Made by a program: the position numbers and the translations under genes. The notes beneath the pieces are model-generated. The model saw only the letters and a list, made by a program, of their open reading frames with translations. It ran no database searches and was not told the DNA's origin. 64,000 nt of DNA. Origin: Pseudoalteromonas piscicida. Its GTDB lineage: Bacteria; Pseudomonadota; Gammaproteobacteria; Enterobacterales; Alteromonadaceae. How positions within the stretch are numbered: position 1 is the first letter of the stretch; every line of letters starts with the position of its first letter. Of this stretch, positions 32,447-42,345 are shown piece after piece. The stretch covers positions 455,501 through 519,500 of the forward strand of contig NZ_CP011924.1 of assembly GCF_000238315.3 (NCBI RefSeq), in the 5' to 3' direction.

Positions 32447-33566
32447 GCCATGTACCACTTTCAGCAGAGCGCTTTGCGGCTTCAAATAAAGCCAAACCTT
32501 GCTTGGCTTGCTCAAATCCAAAAACGTACTCTGAACGACTGGGTTGGTTGCTTAAGTGTAATTGGAGTGCTCCCGCAATATCGCTATATAAATTGGCAAA
32601 GGCCTCGACAAAACCGGTGGGGTGGCCAGGTTTCATCCGATTATATCGAAATTGATTCGCATACTGGCATTGGCCTGCTCTATCTAACACTTCCCGACGC
32701 CCATCATTATAGTTGAGTTCTAATTCATCAGGATTTAACTGAAACCAGCGAGCACTTCCTTTTGTGCCATACACGCGTACGGACAGACCATTTCTATGAC
32801 CAATTGCTGTTTTAGACATCCACATTGAGCCAACGATACCATTTGGGTATTTCAAGAGCATATTAACGTCATCAACTAATCCTTTGAACTCTGAGTGATT
32901 AGCAAATTGCGCGCAGGTGGCTTCAGGCTCGACTTCTAATAGATAGCTAGATAAATGGTGAAGGTGCACACCTAAATCGAGACAGATAGTGGGGACGTCG
33001 TAATCTTTTAAACGCCATGATTGAGGTTGGCTAGGCTTACCTGCGATATCTGGTGGGCGTTTAAAGCCTTCTTGGGGCATTTCAAGATGAATTTTTTGTA
33101 TTTCTCCAAGCGCACCATTAGAAATGATATGCTTGAGCTCCCTCACCATAGCGTAACCACTGTAGTTGAAAGTTACTGCAAGAAAGTGTTTTTTGGGATC
33201 GTAACAAGCTTCAATTTCCTTCGCCTCAGCCAATCCACAAGTCAATGACTTTTCACTAATCACGGCTAAGTCTCTTGCCAATAAGGCCTTTAACACCTCA
33301 GTGTGATGAGGGGTTGGTGTTAAAATAACAAAAGCGTCTACCGCGTTTTGCTCTGCTAAAATTAACTCCTTCCAGCAGTTATAGGTACGCTCTGTACTTA
33401 TATTCCATTGCTCAGCCGTGTGCTGATTGACCTTAGCGTCTCGACTAAATGCACCCGCGACGACCTGAAACTTATTATCTAAATGTGCTGCTGAAAAGTG
33501 TACATAGCCGACTGCAGAGTTATTACCTCCGCCAATAAAAGCCAGTTGCAATGGTCTATTATTCAT
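32433..33566 (-). CDS. Gfo/Idh/MocA-family NAD(P)-dependent oxidoreductase
   Basis: From the ATG at 33566, which has AAAGGAAAG before it, the product has 377 residues (MNNRPLQLAFIGGGNNSAVG). The frame is open to 33605, overlapping pseC. It has the N-terminal Rossmann motif FIGGGNNSAVG, the active-site ISEKSLTCGLAEAKEIE (EKS in place of EKP), and a C-terminal domain with LDLGVHLHHLSSYLLE, where His residues line the catalytic pocket. It lies 10 bases after pseC. A dehydrogenase is not part of the minimal pseudaminic pathway, so this enzyme probably adjusts a sugar or its acyl substituent, for example an epimerising oxidation. The reaction is unknown. Confidence 0.83.
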   Translation of the reverse strand: MNNRPLQLAFIGGGNNSAVGYVHFSAAHLDNKFQVVAGAFSRDAKVNQHTAEQWNISTERTYNCWKELILAEQNAVDAFVILTPTPHHTEVLKALLARDLAVISEKSLTCGLAEAKEIEACYDPKKHFLAVTFNYSGYAMVRELKHIISNGALGEIQKIHLEMPQEGFKRPPDIAGKPSQPQSWRLKDYDVPTICLDLGVHLHHLSSYLLEVEPEATCAQFANHSEFKGLVDDVNMLLKYPNGIVGSMWMSKTAIGHRNGLSVRVYGTKGSARWFQLNPDELELNYNDGRREVLDRAGQCQYANQFRYNRMKPGHPTGFVEAFANLYSDIAGALQLHLSNQPSRSEYVFGFEQAKQGLALFEAAKRSAESGTWQQVK

Positions 33567-33576
33567 AATCTTTCCT

Positions 33577-35813
<2,237 letters not shown>

Positions 35814-35979
35814 CTAGATATCTCACCGATACAATAAATTAGCTACTACTCAATACTTTATATCACTTCTATGTGTTTTGCAGTATTTATGCCAGTCATT
35901 GCAGGAAATTTAACGGCTATGGTGACTTTTTGCTCACGATAGCGTAGATTTAAACTAATGATAGTGAATGGGGGTATAT

Positions 35980-36765
35980 ATGAAAATCCAATCACAAAGT
36001 ACTGCTTTTTTTAATCGCACGGAGCAGACTGCTAATAAACTCAATCAACAGCTGGCTTCTGGTAAGAAGGTTAATTCTGCTGCAGACGACGCTGCGGCTC
36101 TGCAGATCATCAATCGTTTGACGTCTCAGCAGGACGGCTACAGTCAATCCATTCGTAACGCATATGATGGTATCTCGTATTCGCAAACCGCTGACTCGGC
36201 ATTGTCTGGAGTGAATGATGCGGTTTCTCGGATTAGAGAATTATCGATTCAAGCTGGTAATGGGGCGTTGACAGATAGTGACCGTCAAGCATTGCAAGAC
36301 GAAGTATCGCAGCTGCAAACGCAAATCAGCGAAACGTTTGAAAATACCACGTTTGGCGGCGCACAAATTTTTGACGGTGAGTCTCGTAGTTTTCAGGTAG
36401 GTCCCGACGCTAATACGACTCAGTCGCTACAGCAGACTGATGGTGGTTTTGCCAGTGCAATATTGAGTGTGGACATATCGACGCAGGCGGGCGCACAAGC
36501 AGCCATCGATGCAGCAGATACCGTTTCTGAAGATTTAAACAGCCAACGTGCTGAGCTTGGTGCATTTGAAAATGCGGTATCTAGTACGATTCGCTCTGCG
36601 AGTAACCAACGTGAGAACATTGCGGCTAGCCAAAGTCGAATTCAAGACACCGATTACGCGCAAGCAGTGAGCGATCAAGTCGCCAACGATATTTTGTCGC
36701 AAGCTTCTATTGCTTTGCGTGGCCAAGCTAATCAGTCTGCATCATCGGTACTAGGTTTATTATAA
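35980..36765 (+). CDS. Divergent flagellin-family protein
   Basis: From the ATG at 35980, with GGGG shortly upstream, the product has 261 residues (MKIQSQSTAFFNRTEQTANK). The frame is open to 35968. It keeps the flagellin N-terminal core (LNQQLASGKKVNSAADDAAALQIINRLTSQ, split here by eye, and SAL..VNDAVSRIRELSIQAGNG) and the C-terminal core (LGAFENAVSSTIRS, IAASQSRIQDTDYAQAVS, ending ASSVLGLL). The very N terminus lacks the common MALTVNTNxxSLNAQRNL start, so this is an unusual paralogue and not the typical major flagellin. It stands alone between the pseudaminic genes and flrA. It may be a minor filament subunit. Confidence 0.85.
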   Translation: MKIQSQSTAFFNRTEQTANKLNQQLASGKKVNSAADDAAALQIINRLTSQQDGYSQSIRNAYDGISYSQTADSALSGVNDAVSRIRELSIQAGNGALTDSDRQALQDEVSQLQTQISETFENTTFGGAQIFDGESRSFQVGPDANTTQSLQQTDGGFASAILSVDISTQAGAQAAIDAADTVSEDLNSQRAELGAFENAVSSTIRSASNQRENIAASQSRIQDTDYAQAVSDQVANDILSQASIALRGQANQSASSVLGLL

Positions 36766-36798
36766 ATTAATACCAAAGTATTGATATAGAACAGCTCT

Positions 36799-36838
36799 AG
36801 TGGCGATTTTTTGGCGTTAATGTCAAAAAGTTGCCACT
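36799..36838. repeat. Imperfect inverted repeat after the flagellin gene
   Basis: AGTGGCGATTTTTTG at 36799-36813 is nearly complementary to CAAAAAGTTGCCACT at 36824-36838, with a 10-base loop. The two ends (AGTGGC/GCCACT) match perfectly. It lies 34 bases after the flagellin stop and before flrA. No U-run follows on the plus strand, so it could be a weak terminator or an RNA structure in the flrA leader. Confidence 0.4.
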
Positions 36839-36912
36839 TAGGTATTGCATCCCCTTTAATCTCTCTTACAATCTAACTATTGAAAAAATTTAAGTAGATT
36901 GGTTCTCAAGCA

Positions 36913-38352
36913 ATGGTCTTGATCTTAGATAACAACAACAAAAGAGCGATCGGATTAGGTGCGGCACTTAGTTTTGTCGGTCAAGCAAACGATGTGCTGG
37001 CCGAAGAGCATTATGAGCCCAAGATCCTTGATAACAACCAAGAACCAATTTTTGTGCTAGGCGCTTTGCAAAGCTTAACACACGAAGCACTAATAAAATC
37101 TCATCCAGCCGTCCCATTTTTATTAATAGGTGAAACGCTCAGACCACTACTTGCGTTGCCGAATGTGATAGGGCTCATCACCGAACCCTTTGGGCAAGAA
37201 GTCACGATGCAATTGCTACATGACTGTCAGCAATATTTACGTATGCTTCCAAACAAAGAGAACAAGCTACTAAATAAGAGCTTTGATGGTTTAGTTGGGG
37301 AAACCGAAGCGGTTAAAAACGTTCGTTTCTTGATTTCTCAAGTGGCTAAAACCGACGCCAATGTCCTTATTTTGGGGGAATCGGGAACCGGTAAGGAAGT
37401 GGTTGCACGTAACGTACACTTATTGTCTAAACGTGCGCAGGGACCATTTGTGCCAGTTAACTGTGGTGCTATCCCTGGGGAGTTGTTAGAAAGCGAGCTT
37501 TTTGGTCATGAAAAAGGCGCGTTTACTGGCGCGATTTCAGCCAGAAAAGGGCGCTTTGAACTTGCGCAAGGCGGTACGCTTTTTCTCGATGAAATCGGTG
37601 ATATGCCACTGCAAATGCAGGTGAAGTTGTTACGAGTTTTGCAAGAACGCACCTATGAACGAGTAGGGGGCACAAAGCCTATTCAGGCCGATGTTCGTGT
37701 GATTGCCGCAACGCACCGTAATCTTGAAACCATGATTGAAGACGGCAAGTTTCGCGAAGACTTATTTTATAGACTCAATGTATTCCCCATTGAAAACCCC
37801 TCTTTAAACGAGCGTGCGGAAGATATTGCGCTACTGCTAAAAGAACTAACACGTAGAGTAAATGAACAAACGGGTAATTCGGTTAAGTTTACGGATAGAG
37901 CCGTAGACAGCTTAAAGTCGCATGCTTGGCCTGGGAATATTCGAGAGCTTGCAAACCTTGTGGAACGAATGGTGATTATGTTCCCAGACAAGGTTGTCGA
38001 TGTGACGGATTTACCACAAAAATACCGCTATATAGAAGTTGAAGCGTTTGAGCCTGAATATCCAGAGGAACTATTAGAAAAAGATGCGTTCAATGAACTA
38101 TTTAGCGATGGTTTTAGTGACGACGAAGAGGACATGGTCGCGGAAGATTTTGCGCCGCAAGCAGCGAATGTTGGCTTACTGCCGGACGAGGGGATAGAGT
38201 TAAAAGAATATTTAGCAGAGCTTGAAATTGATTTGATCACTCAAGCTTTAGAGCGCTACGACTATGTGGTTGCTCGCGCGGCTGAAATCTTGGGCGTTCG
38301 CCGAACAACATTAGTTGAGAAGATGAAAAAGTATAATCTCAATCGTGACTGA
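36913..38352 (+). CDS. flrA: FlrA/FleQ, sigma-54-dependent master regulator of flagellar genes
   Basis: The 479-residue protein has an N-terminal FleQ-type receiver-like domain without the phosphorylated Asp arrangement ([15 protein letters not shown]). It has a central AAA+ domain with Walker A GESGTGKE near 155, the sigma-54-contacting GAFTGA at 202-207, and [20 protein letters not shown] in parts. A C-terminal Fis-type helix-turn-helix ([20 protein letters not shown]) ends it. FlrA sits at the top of the polar flagellar cascade and activates flrBC and other early genes with sigma-54. In FleQ/FlrA, FleN/FlhG and often c-di-GMP restrain it. The last gene-free stretch before it (36766-36912) holds only the inverted repeat. 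Confidence 0.95.
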   Translation: MVLILDNNNKRAIGLGAALSFVGQANDVLAEEHYEPKILDNNQEPIFVLGALQSLTHEALIKSHPAVPFLLIGETLRPLLALPNVIGLITEPFGQEVTMQLLHDCQQYLRMLPNKENKLLNKSFDGLVGETEAVKNVRFLISQVAKTDANVLILGESGTGKEVVARNVHLLSKRAQGPFVPVNCGAIPGELLESELFGHEKGAFTGAISARKGRFELAQGGTLFLDEIGDMPLQMQVKLLRVLQERTYERVGGTKPIQADVRVIAATHRNLETMIEDGKFREDLFYRLNVFPIENPSLNERAEDIALLLKELTRRVNEQTGNSVKFTDRAVDSLKSHAWPGNIRELANLVERMVIMFPDKVVDVTDLPQKYRYIEVEAFEPEYPEELLEKDAFNELFSDGFSDDEEDMVAEDFAPQAANVGLLPDEGIELKEYLAELEIDLITQALERYDYVVARAAEILGVRRTTLVEKMKKYNLNRD

Positions 38353-38383
38353 TAGTTCATCAATTACTACCGAATCAACTCAG

Positions 38384-38414
38384 CAAGGCCGCTTAATACG
38401 CGGCCTTGTGTTTT
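38384..38414. terminator. Bidirectional intrinsic terminator between flrA and tag
   Basis: CAAGGCCGC at 38384-38392 and GCGGCCTTG at 38400-38408 form a perfect 9-bp GC-rich stem with a 7-base loop, followed on the plus strand by TGTTTT. The convergent genes flrA (ends 38352) and tag (ends 38420) flank it. It is the clearest terminator in the window. Confidence 0.85.
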
Positions 38415-38419
38415 ATTGT

Positions 38420-39019
38420 TTAAAGTCGAGTAAAATCCAAGTCTTGATAACTGGCAATAATGGTTTGTTTGCAAAAACAGTTATCGGCATGGTCGTTAAC
38501 CATGCCGCAAGCTTGCATATGCGCATACACGGTGGTTGAACCTAAAAACTTAAACCCACGTTTTTTTAAGTCCTTGGCAAATTTGTCGCTGAGTTCACTG
38601 GTGGCAACGGCATCGTGTTTGTCACGCATGGGATTGATAACAGGCTTGTAATTAACAAATTGCCACTGGTATTTTGCAAAGCTGCCAAACTCTTGCTGAA
38701 TTTCAATAAATCGCTTAGCGTTGTTTATCGTGGCTGCGATTTTTGCGCGGTTTCTGATAATTCCGTCAAATGCTAATAACCGCTCGACATCTTGCTCTGT
38801 CATCTGGCTCACTTTGTGTACATCAAAATCGTGGAATGCTTTTCTATAGCCTTCACGTTTTTTCAAAATGGTATACCAGCTTAAGCCAGCTTGTGCAGAT
38901 TCCAATGTGATAAACTCAAACAAGCTCTGGTCATCCAGTACAGGTCTTCCCCATTCCTTATCATGGTATTCAACATAATCGGGTTTGCTCTCGTCCACCC
39001 AGCCGCATCGTATTGTCAT
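38420..39019 (-). CDS. tag: Tag, DNA-3-methyladenine glycosylase I
   Basis: The 199-residue protein begins MTIRCGWVDESKPDYVEYHDKEWGRPV and has the Tag family features: the C-x(n)-Y-H-D-x-E-W-G start, LFEFITLESAQAGLSWYTILKKR, NRAKIAATINNAK and the zinc-binding C-terminal ACGMVNDHADNCFC. Tag excises 3-methyladenine from alkylated DNA. It is a repair gene sitting on the opposite strand between flrA and flrB, separated from flrA by a strong terminator. It is probably expressed independently of motility. Confidence 0.95.
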   Translation of the reverse strand: MTIRCGWVDESKPDYVEYHDKEWGRPVLDDQSLFEFITLESAQAGLSWYTILKKREGYRKAFHDFDVHKVSQMTEQDVERLLAFDGIIRNRAKIAATINNAKRFIEIQQEFGSFAKYQWQFVNYKPVINPMRDKHDAVATSELSDKFAKDLKKRGFKFLGSTTVYAHMQACGMVNDHADNCFCKQTIIASYQDLDFTRL

Positions 39020-39202
39020 TGTTGGCTCTCTTCTATCTAATTGTGAATATGAATAAGCTAAATGATTTACTACGCCAACTACTCATTGCGGCATCACATT
39101 TGGCTTTCAAAAACTCTAGCATAATGCTGTATATAAAAACAGTGTCAATAAATTGATATTGTTAAGTGTTATGTAACTCTATGTTTTAAATAAAATATAA
39201 AG

Positions 39203-39219
39203 TTGGATCGTTTTTTGCT
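39203..39219 (+). promoter_or_regulatory. Predicted sigma-54 promoter of flrBC
   Basis: TTGGATCG at 39203-39210 and TTGCT at 39215-39219 place the invariant GG (39205-39206) and GC (39217-39218) exactly 10 bases apart, as sigma-54 requires (TGGCACG-N4-TTGCW). The flrB ATG lies 37 bases further. FlrA, the sigma-54 activator encoded upstream, is the expected partner. The rest of the 236-base gap after tag shows nothing else clear. Confidence 0.8.
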
Positions 39220-39255
39220 TTTATCCATTGAGTTTATTTTTAAGAGAGCGGAAAA

Positions 39256-40356
39256 ATGGCATTAGCACATGTTATTAATCCACAATTTGTACCAACGACG
39301 AATCGCTACAATCCCTGTTTGCTGCAAGAAGCCTACGTCGGTGAGCTAAGCGACCTTAGGCAGCAGGCGAGTTGGTTAAGTCATCTTGTTGATACTATGC
39401 CTGCGGGAGTCGTGGTACTTGATGGTCAAGGTATGATTGCCAAGGCGAATCAAATTGCGATGGATATGTTGGGTGAACCACTCGAAGGTGAAAAGTGGTT
39501 TAGCGTTATTCAGCGTTCATTTCGACCACAGCAGGACGATGGTCATGAAGTCTCTCTTAAAGATGGCAGAAGAATTAAGTTAGATATAACCGCGCTAACA
39601 CCAGAACCTGGGCAACTCATTTTGATGACAGATCTCACCGAGACGCGCCGGCTCCAAAGCCGTGTTGCGCATATGCAAAGGTTAAGTGCGTTAGGAAAAA
39701 TGGTTGCTTCATTGGCGCATCAAGTGCGTACGCCGTTATCGGCTGCGATGTTATATGGTGCAAATCTAGGTGCAGCTAATCTTCCTCCGGCTTCTCGAGA
39801 AAAGTTTCACGATAAGTTGATGTCTCGGTTAAAAGACTTAGAAAGCCAAGTTAATGACATGCTGTTGTTCGCTAAAAGCGGTGAACAACAAGTGGTTGAG
39901 CGAGTGTCAATGCAACAGTTATTGAGTGAAGTCAAAGCGGGTGCTGACGCTATGGTTGAGCTTAACCAAGCAAAGTTGGAAGCATTTTTACCTGAGCCAG
40001 ATATCGAAATATTAGGTAATCGCACTGCGCTTGCAAGTGCGATCCAAAATCTGATCCACAACAGTGTTCAAATAATTGGCAGTGCGGCACACATTGAACT
40101 TAATGCAGAGCGCGAGCCGTGTGGCGAGTATGTACGTATTTCAGTTATTGATAATGGACCAGGTATTGATGAAACCTTAGTAGACAAGTTGTTTGAGCCA
40201 TTTTTCACAACTAAGTCGCAGGGGACTGGGTTAGGACTTGCGGTGGTTAATTCGGTCGCTAACGCGCATAAAGGGTTTGCGCAGGCAGACAACGTTGAAG
40301 GTAAGGGCGCGCGTTTTAGCTTGGTACTACCACTAATTGAGGCGGAGGAGCTATGA
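39256..40356 (+). CDS. flrB: FlrB/FleS, flagellar sensor histidine kinase
   Basis: The 366-residue protein has no membrane segment, so it is a cytoplasmic kinase. It has a PAS domain (about 45-130, DTMPAGVVVLDGQGMIAKANQIA), a HisKA domain with phospho-acceptor His155 in ASLAHQVRTPLSAAM, and an HATPase domain with N box (IQNLIHNSV), G1 (VIDNGPGID) and G2 (KSQGTGLGLAVV). It phosphorylates FlrC to turn on middle flagellar genes. flrC starts within its stop codon (ATGA overlap). AGAGAGCGG lies before the ATG. Confidence 0.94.
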   Translation: MALAHVINPQFVPTTNRYNPCLLQEAYVGELSDLRQQASWLSHLVDTMPAGVVVLDGQGMIAKANQIAMDMLGEPLEGEKWFSVIQRSFRPQQDDGHEVSLKDGRRIKLDITALTPEPGQLILMTDLTETRRLQSRVAHMQRLSALGKMVASLAHQVRTPLSAAMLYGANLGAANLPPASREKFHDKLMSRLKDLESQVNDMLLFAKSGEQQVVERVSMQQLLSEVKAGADAMVELNQAKLEAFLPEPDIEILGNRTALASAIQNLIHNSVQIIGSAAHIELNAEREPCGEYVRISVIDNGPGIDETLVDKLFEPFFTTKSQGTGLGLAVVNSVANAHKGFAQADNVEGKGARFSLVLPLIEAEEL

Positions 40357-41732
40357 GTAACAGAGTTTTAGTTGTTGAAGATGATGCTGGTTTAAGAGAA
40401 GCACTCATAGATACATTGCAGCTTTCAAATATCGAGTGCGTAGAAGCAAGTTGTGCGGAACAAGCCGTTTTATTGCTAAAGCAGGAAACCTTTTCTTTGG
40501 TGGTGAGTGATGTGCAAATGGGTGCCATGAGTGGGCTTGACTTGTTAAAGACCATTAAACTCAACTATCCCGAATTACCGGTATTGATGATGACAGCATA
40601 CGCGACCATTGATGATGCGGTTGAGGCGATGAGATTGGGTGCTATCGACTATATGGCGAAGCCATTTGCGCCAGAAGTATTGCTTAATATGGTTGGACGT
40701 TATTTACCTGAGAAGGAAAAAGAGACAGACGGCCCCATTGTTGCCGATCCAAAGAGTATTAAACTACTTGAACTGGCCGCAAAAGTAGCTAAGTCGGATG
40801 CCAGCGTTATGGTACTTGGGCCAAGCGGTTCAGGTAAAGAAGTGTTGGCTCGTTATATTCACGATAAATCTGACAGAGCAGACGAGCCTTTTATCGCAAT
40901 TAACTGCGCTGCAATCCCGGAAAATATGCTCGAAGCGACCCTATTTGGTTACGAAAAGGGGGCGTTTACAGGTGCCATTCAAGCGTGCCCTGGAAAATTT
41001 GAGCAAGCACAAAAGGGAACGATTTTGCTTGATGAGATCACAGAGATGGATTTGGGATTACAAGCAAAATTACTTCGCGTGTTACAAGAGCGCGAGGTTG
41101 AGCGTCTAGGCAGCAGAAAAACCATTTCACTGGATGTCAGAGTGTTGGCAACCAGTAACCGCGATTTAAAAGAAGCGGTGGATGACGGGGTATTTAGAGA
41201 AGATTTATATTATCGCCTCAATGTTTTCCCGCTAGAGTGGTTGCCATTGAAGGACAGAGCAGGTGATATCGCTGTGTTAGCCGAGCATTTGTTGGTAAGA
41301 CATACGCAAAAAGCAGGCAAGCCAACACCTATATTAAGCAGCGGTGCAAAGCGCAAGCTCAGTTCGCACAGTTGGCCTGGAAACGTAAGGGAATTAGATA
41401 ACGTTATTCAACGTGCCCTAATTTTGTTCCAAGGTAATGAAATTCAAGAAGATGATATTTTTATCGAAAATTTCTCACCGATGGCTTTGATTGAGTCTAC
41501 ACCACTTGTAAATCATGAAGCATCAACATTAATGGAGCGATCTCAAGGTGAGGATGAGATCATTAGCTATAAAGATGAGTTACAGGATAAAGAGCACCAA
41601 ATTATTTTAGATACGCTGGCAAAGTTTAATGGTAAACGTAAAGAGGTGGCGGAGGTATTGGGTATGAGTCCTCGCACACTTCGCTATAAGCTGGCAAAAA
41701 TGCGAGATTTAGGGATTGCGTTACCCGCTTAA
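40353..41732 (+). CDS. flrC: FlrC/FleR, sigma-54-dependent flagellar response regulator
   Basis: The 459-residue protein has a receiver domain with acidic pocket EDD (9-11), phospho-acceptor Asp53 (VVSDVQMG) and the conserved Lys in MAKPFAPE. An AAA+ domain follows, with LGPSGSGKEVLARYI, the sigma-54-contacting GAFTGA (203-208) and [20 protein letters not shown] in parts. A Fis-type helix-turn-helix (VAEVLGMSPRTLRYKLAKM) ends it. Phosphorylated FlrC drives basal body and hook genes such as the fliE operon, whose sigma-54 promoter lies 200 bases downstream. The start overlaps flrB by four bases. Confidence 0.95.
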   Translation: MSNRVLVVEDDAGLREALIDTLQLSNIECVEASCAEQAVLLLKQETFSLVVSDVQMGAMSGLDLLKTIKLNYPELPVLMMTAYATIDDAVEAMRLGAIDYMAKPFAPEVLLNMVGRYLPEKEKETDGPIVADPKSIKLLELAAKVAKSDASVMVLGPSGSGKEVLARYIHDKSDRADEPFIAINCAAIPENMLEATLFGYEKGAFTGAIQACPGKFEQAQKGTILLDEITEMDLGLQAKLLRVLQEREVERLGSRKTISLDVRVLATSNRDLKEAVDDGVFREDLYYRLNVFPLEWLPLKDRAGDIAVLAEHLLVRHTQKAGKPTPILSSGAKRKLSSHSWPGNVRELDNVIQRALILFQGNEIQEDDIFIENFSPMALIESTPLVNHEASTLMERSQGEDEIISYKDELQDKEHQIILDTLAKFNGKRKEVAEVLGMSPRTLRYKLAKMRDLGIALPA

Positions 41733-41820
41733 CCTAAGATACCTAAGCTTAAAAGGAGTGAGTTAGCTCATTGCTTTTCCAAACCTCAGGTTAAGCTTTA
41801 TATGTCAATTAAAATTTAAT

Positions 41821-41863
41821 TAGGTGTCTATAAAGATCAGCAGATCTTAGGCGCCTAGTTTTT
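41821..41863 (+). terminator. Intrinsic terminator after flrC
   Basis: TAGGTGTCTA and AAGATC (41821-41838) pair with GATCTTAGGCGCCTA (41843-41857), with G-U pairs, a small bulge and a 4-base loop, followed by GTTTTT to 41863. It lies between flrC and the sigma-54 promoter of fliE, where a transcript end is expected. Confidence 0.6.
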
Positions 41864-41933
41864 ACTTCTATGCACTGCCAATTTTTCGACATACTAAAAA
41901 TTTTTCAAGATACTGAAAATTAACGATTTTAAG

Positions 41934-41950
41934 TTGGCACGTTTTCTGCT
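41934..41950 (+). promoter_or_regulatory. Predicted sigma-54 promoter of the fliE operon
   Basis: TTGGCACG at 41934-41941 and TGCT at 41947-41950 put the GG (41936-41937) and GC (41948-41949) 10 bases apart. The -24 half TGGCACG matches the consensus fully. The fliE ATG is 39 bases after it. FlrC is the expected activator. The rest of the 257-base flrC-fliE gap holds the terminator described separately. Confidence 0.85.
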
Positions 41951-41989
41951 TTATTACAGGTAACTAAGAGTTATTTTGAGTAAAGCATC

Positions 41990-42322
41990 ATGAAAGTACA
42001 ATCATCAGCGCTATTTCAAGAAATGCAGGCAATGGCTGCAGAAGCGACGAGAAACACACAGCCATCAGTGCAGCCGGTTAAGACGGCGGCATCTTCATCG
42101 GCTCAGTTTGGCGATTTACTCTCAGACGCACTTAATACGGTTCATGGCTTACAACAAGAAGCGAAACAAAAAGTCACCGCTGTTGAAATGGGTGACAGAA
42201 GCGTTTCTCTTGCAGAAGCCATGATAGCGAAACAAAAATCGTCGGTCGCTTTTGAGGCAACAGTGCAAGTTCGTAATAAACTTGTTGAGGCCTATAAAGA
42301 AATCATGAGCATGCCAGTTTAA
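41990..42322 (+). CDS. fliE: FliE, flagellar hook-basal body junction protein
   Basis: The 110-residue protein ends in the FliE signature (VEMGDRSVSLAEAMIAKQKSS and FEATVQVRNKLVEAYKEIMSMPV). FliE links the MS ring to the rod and is the first rod-type substrate of the export apparatus. The N-terminal ~50 residues are low-complexity and rich in Gln, Ala and Ser. It begins the long fliE-to-flhB gene run and is followed by fliF after 23 bases. Confidence 0.95.
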   Translation: MKVQSSALFQEMQAMAAEATRNTQPSVQPVKTAASSSAQFGDLLSDALNTVHGLQQEAKQKVTAVEMGDRSVSLAEAMIAKQKSSVAFEATVQVRNKLVEAYKEIMSMPV

Positions 42323-42345
42323 TTGAGTGACTGTGGAGAGTAATC

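Noticed and set aside
35820..35842. Sigma-28-like site upstream of the flagellin (GAAACTGC ... ACCGATAC)
   Set aside because: The -10 half is fair but the -35 half is poor and the spacing is one base too long.
35919..35934. Sigma-54-like site upstream of the divergent flagellin (TGGTGAC...TTTGCT)
   Set aside because: GG and GC are 9 bases apart, not 10. Sigma-54 does not tolerate this spacing. It would fit only if one T were missing from the sequence.
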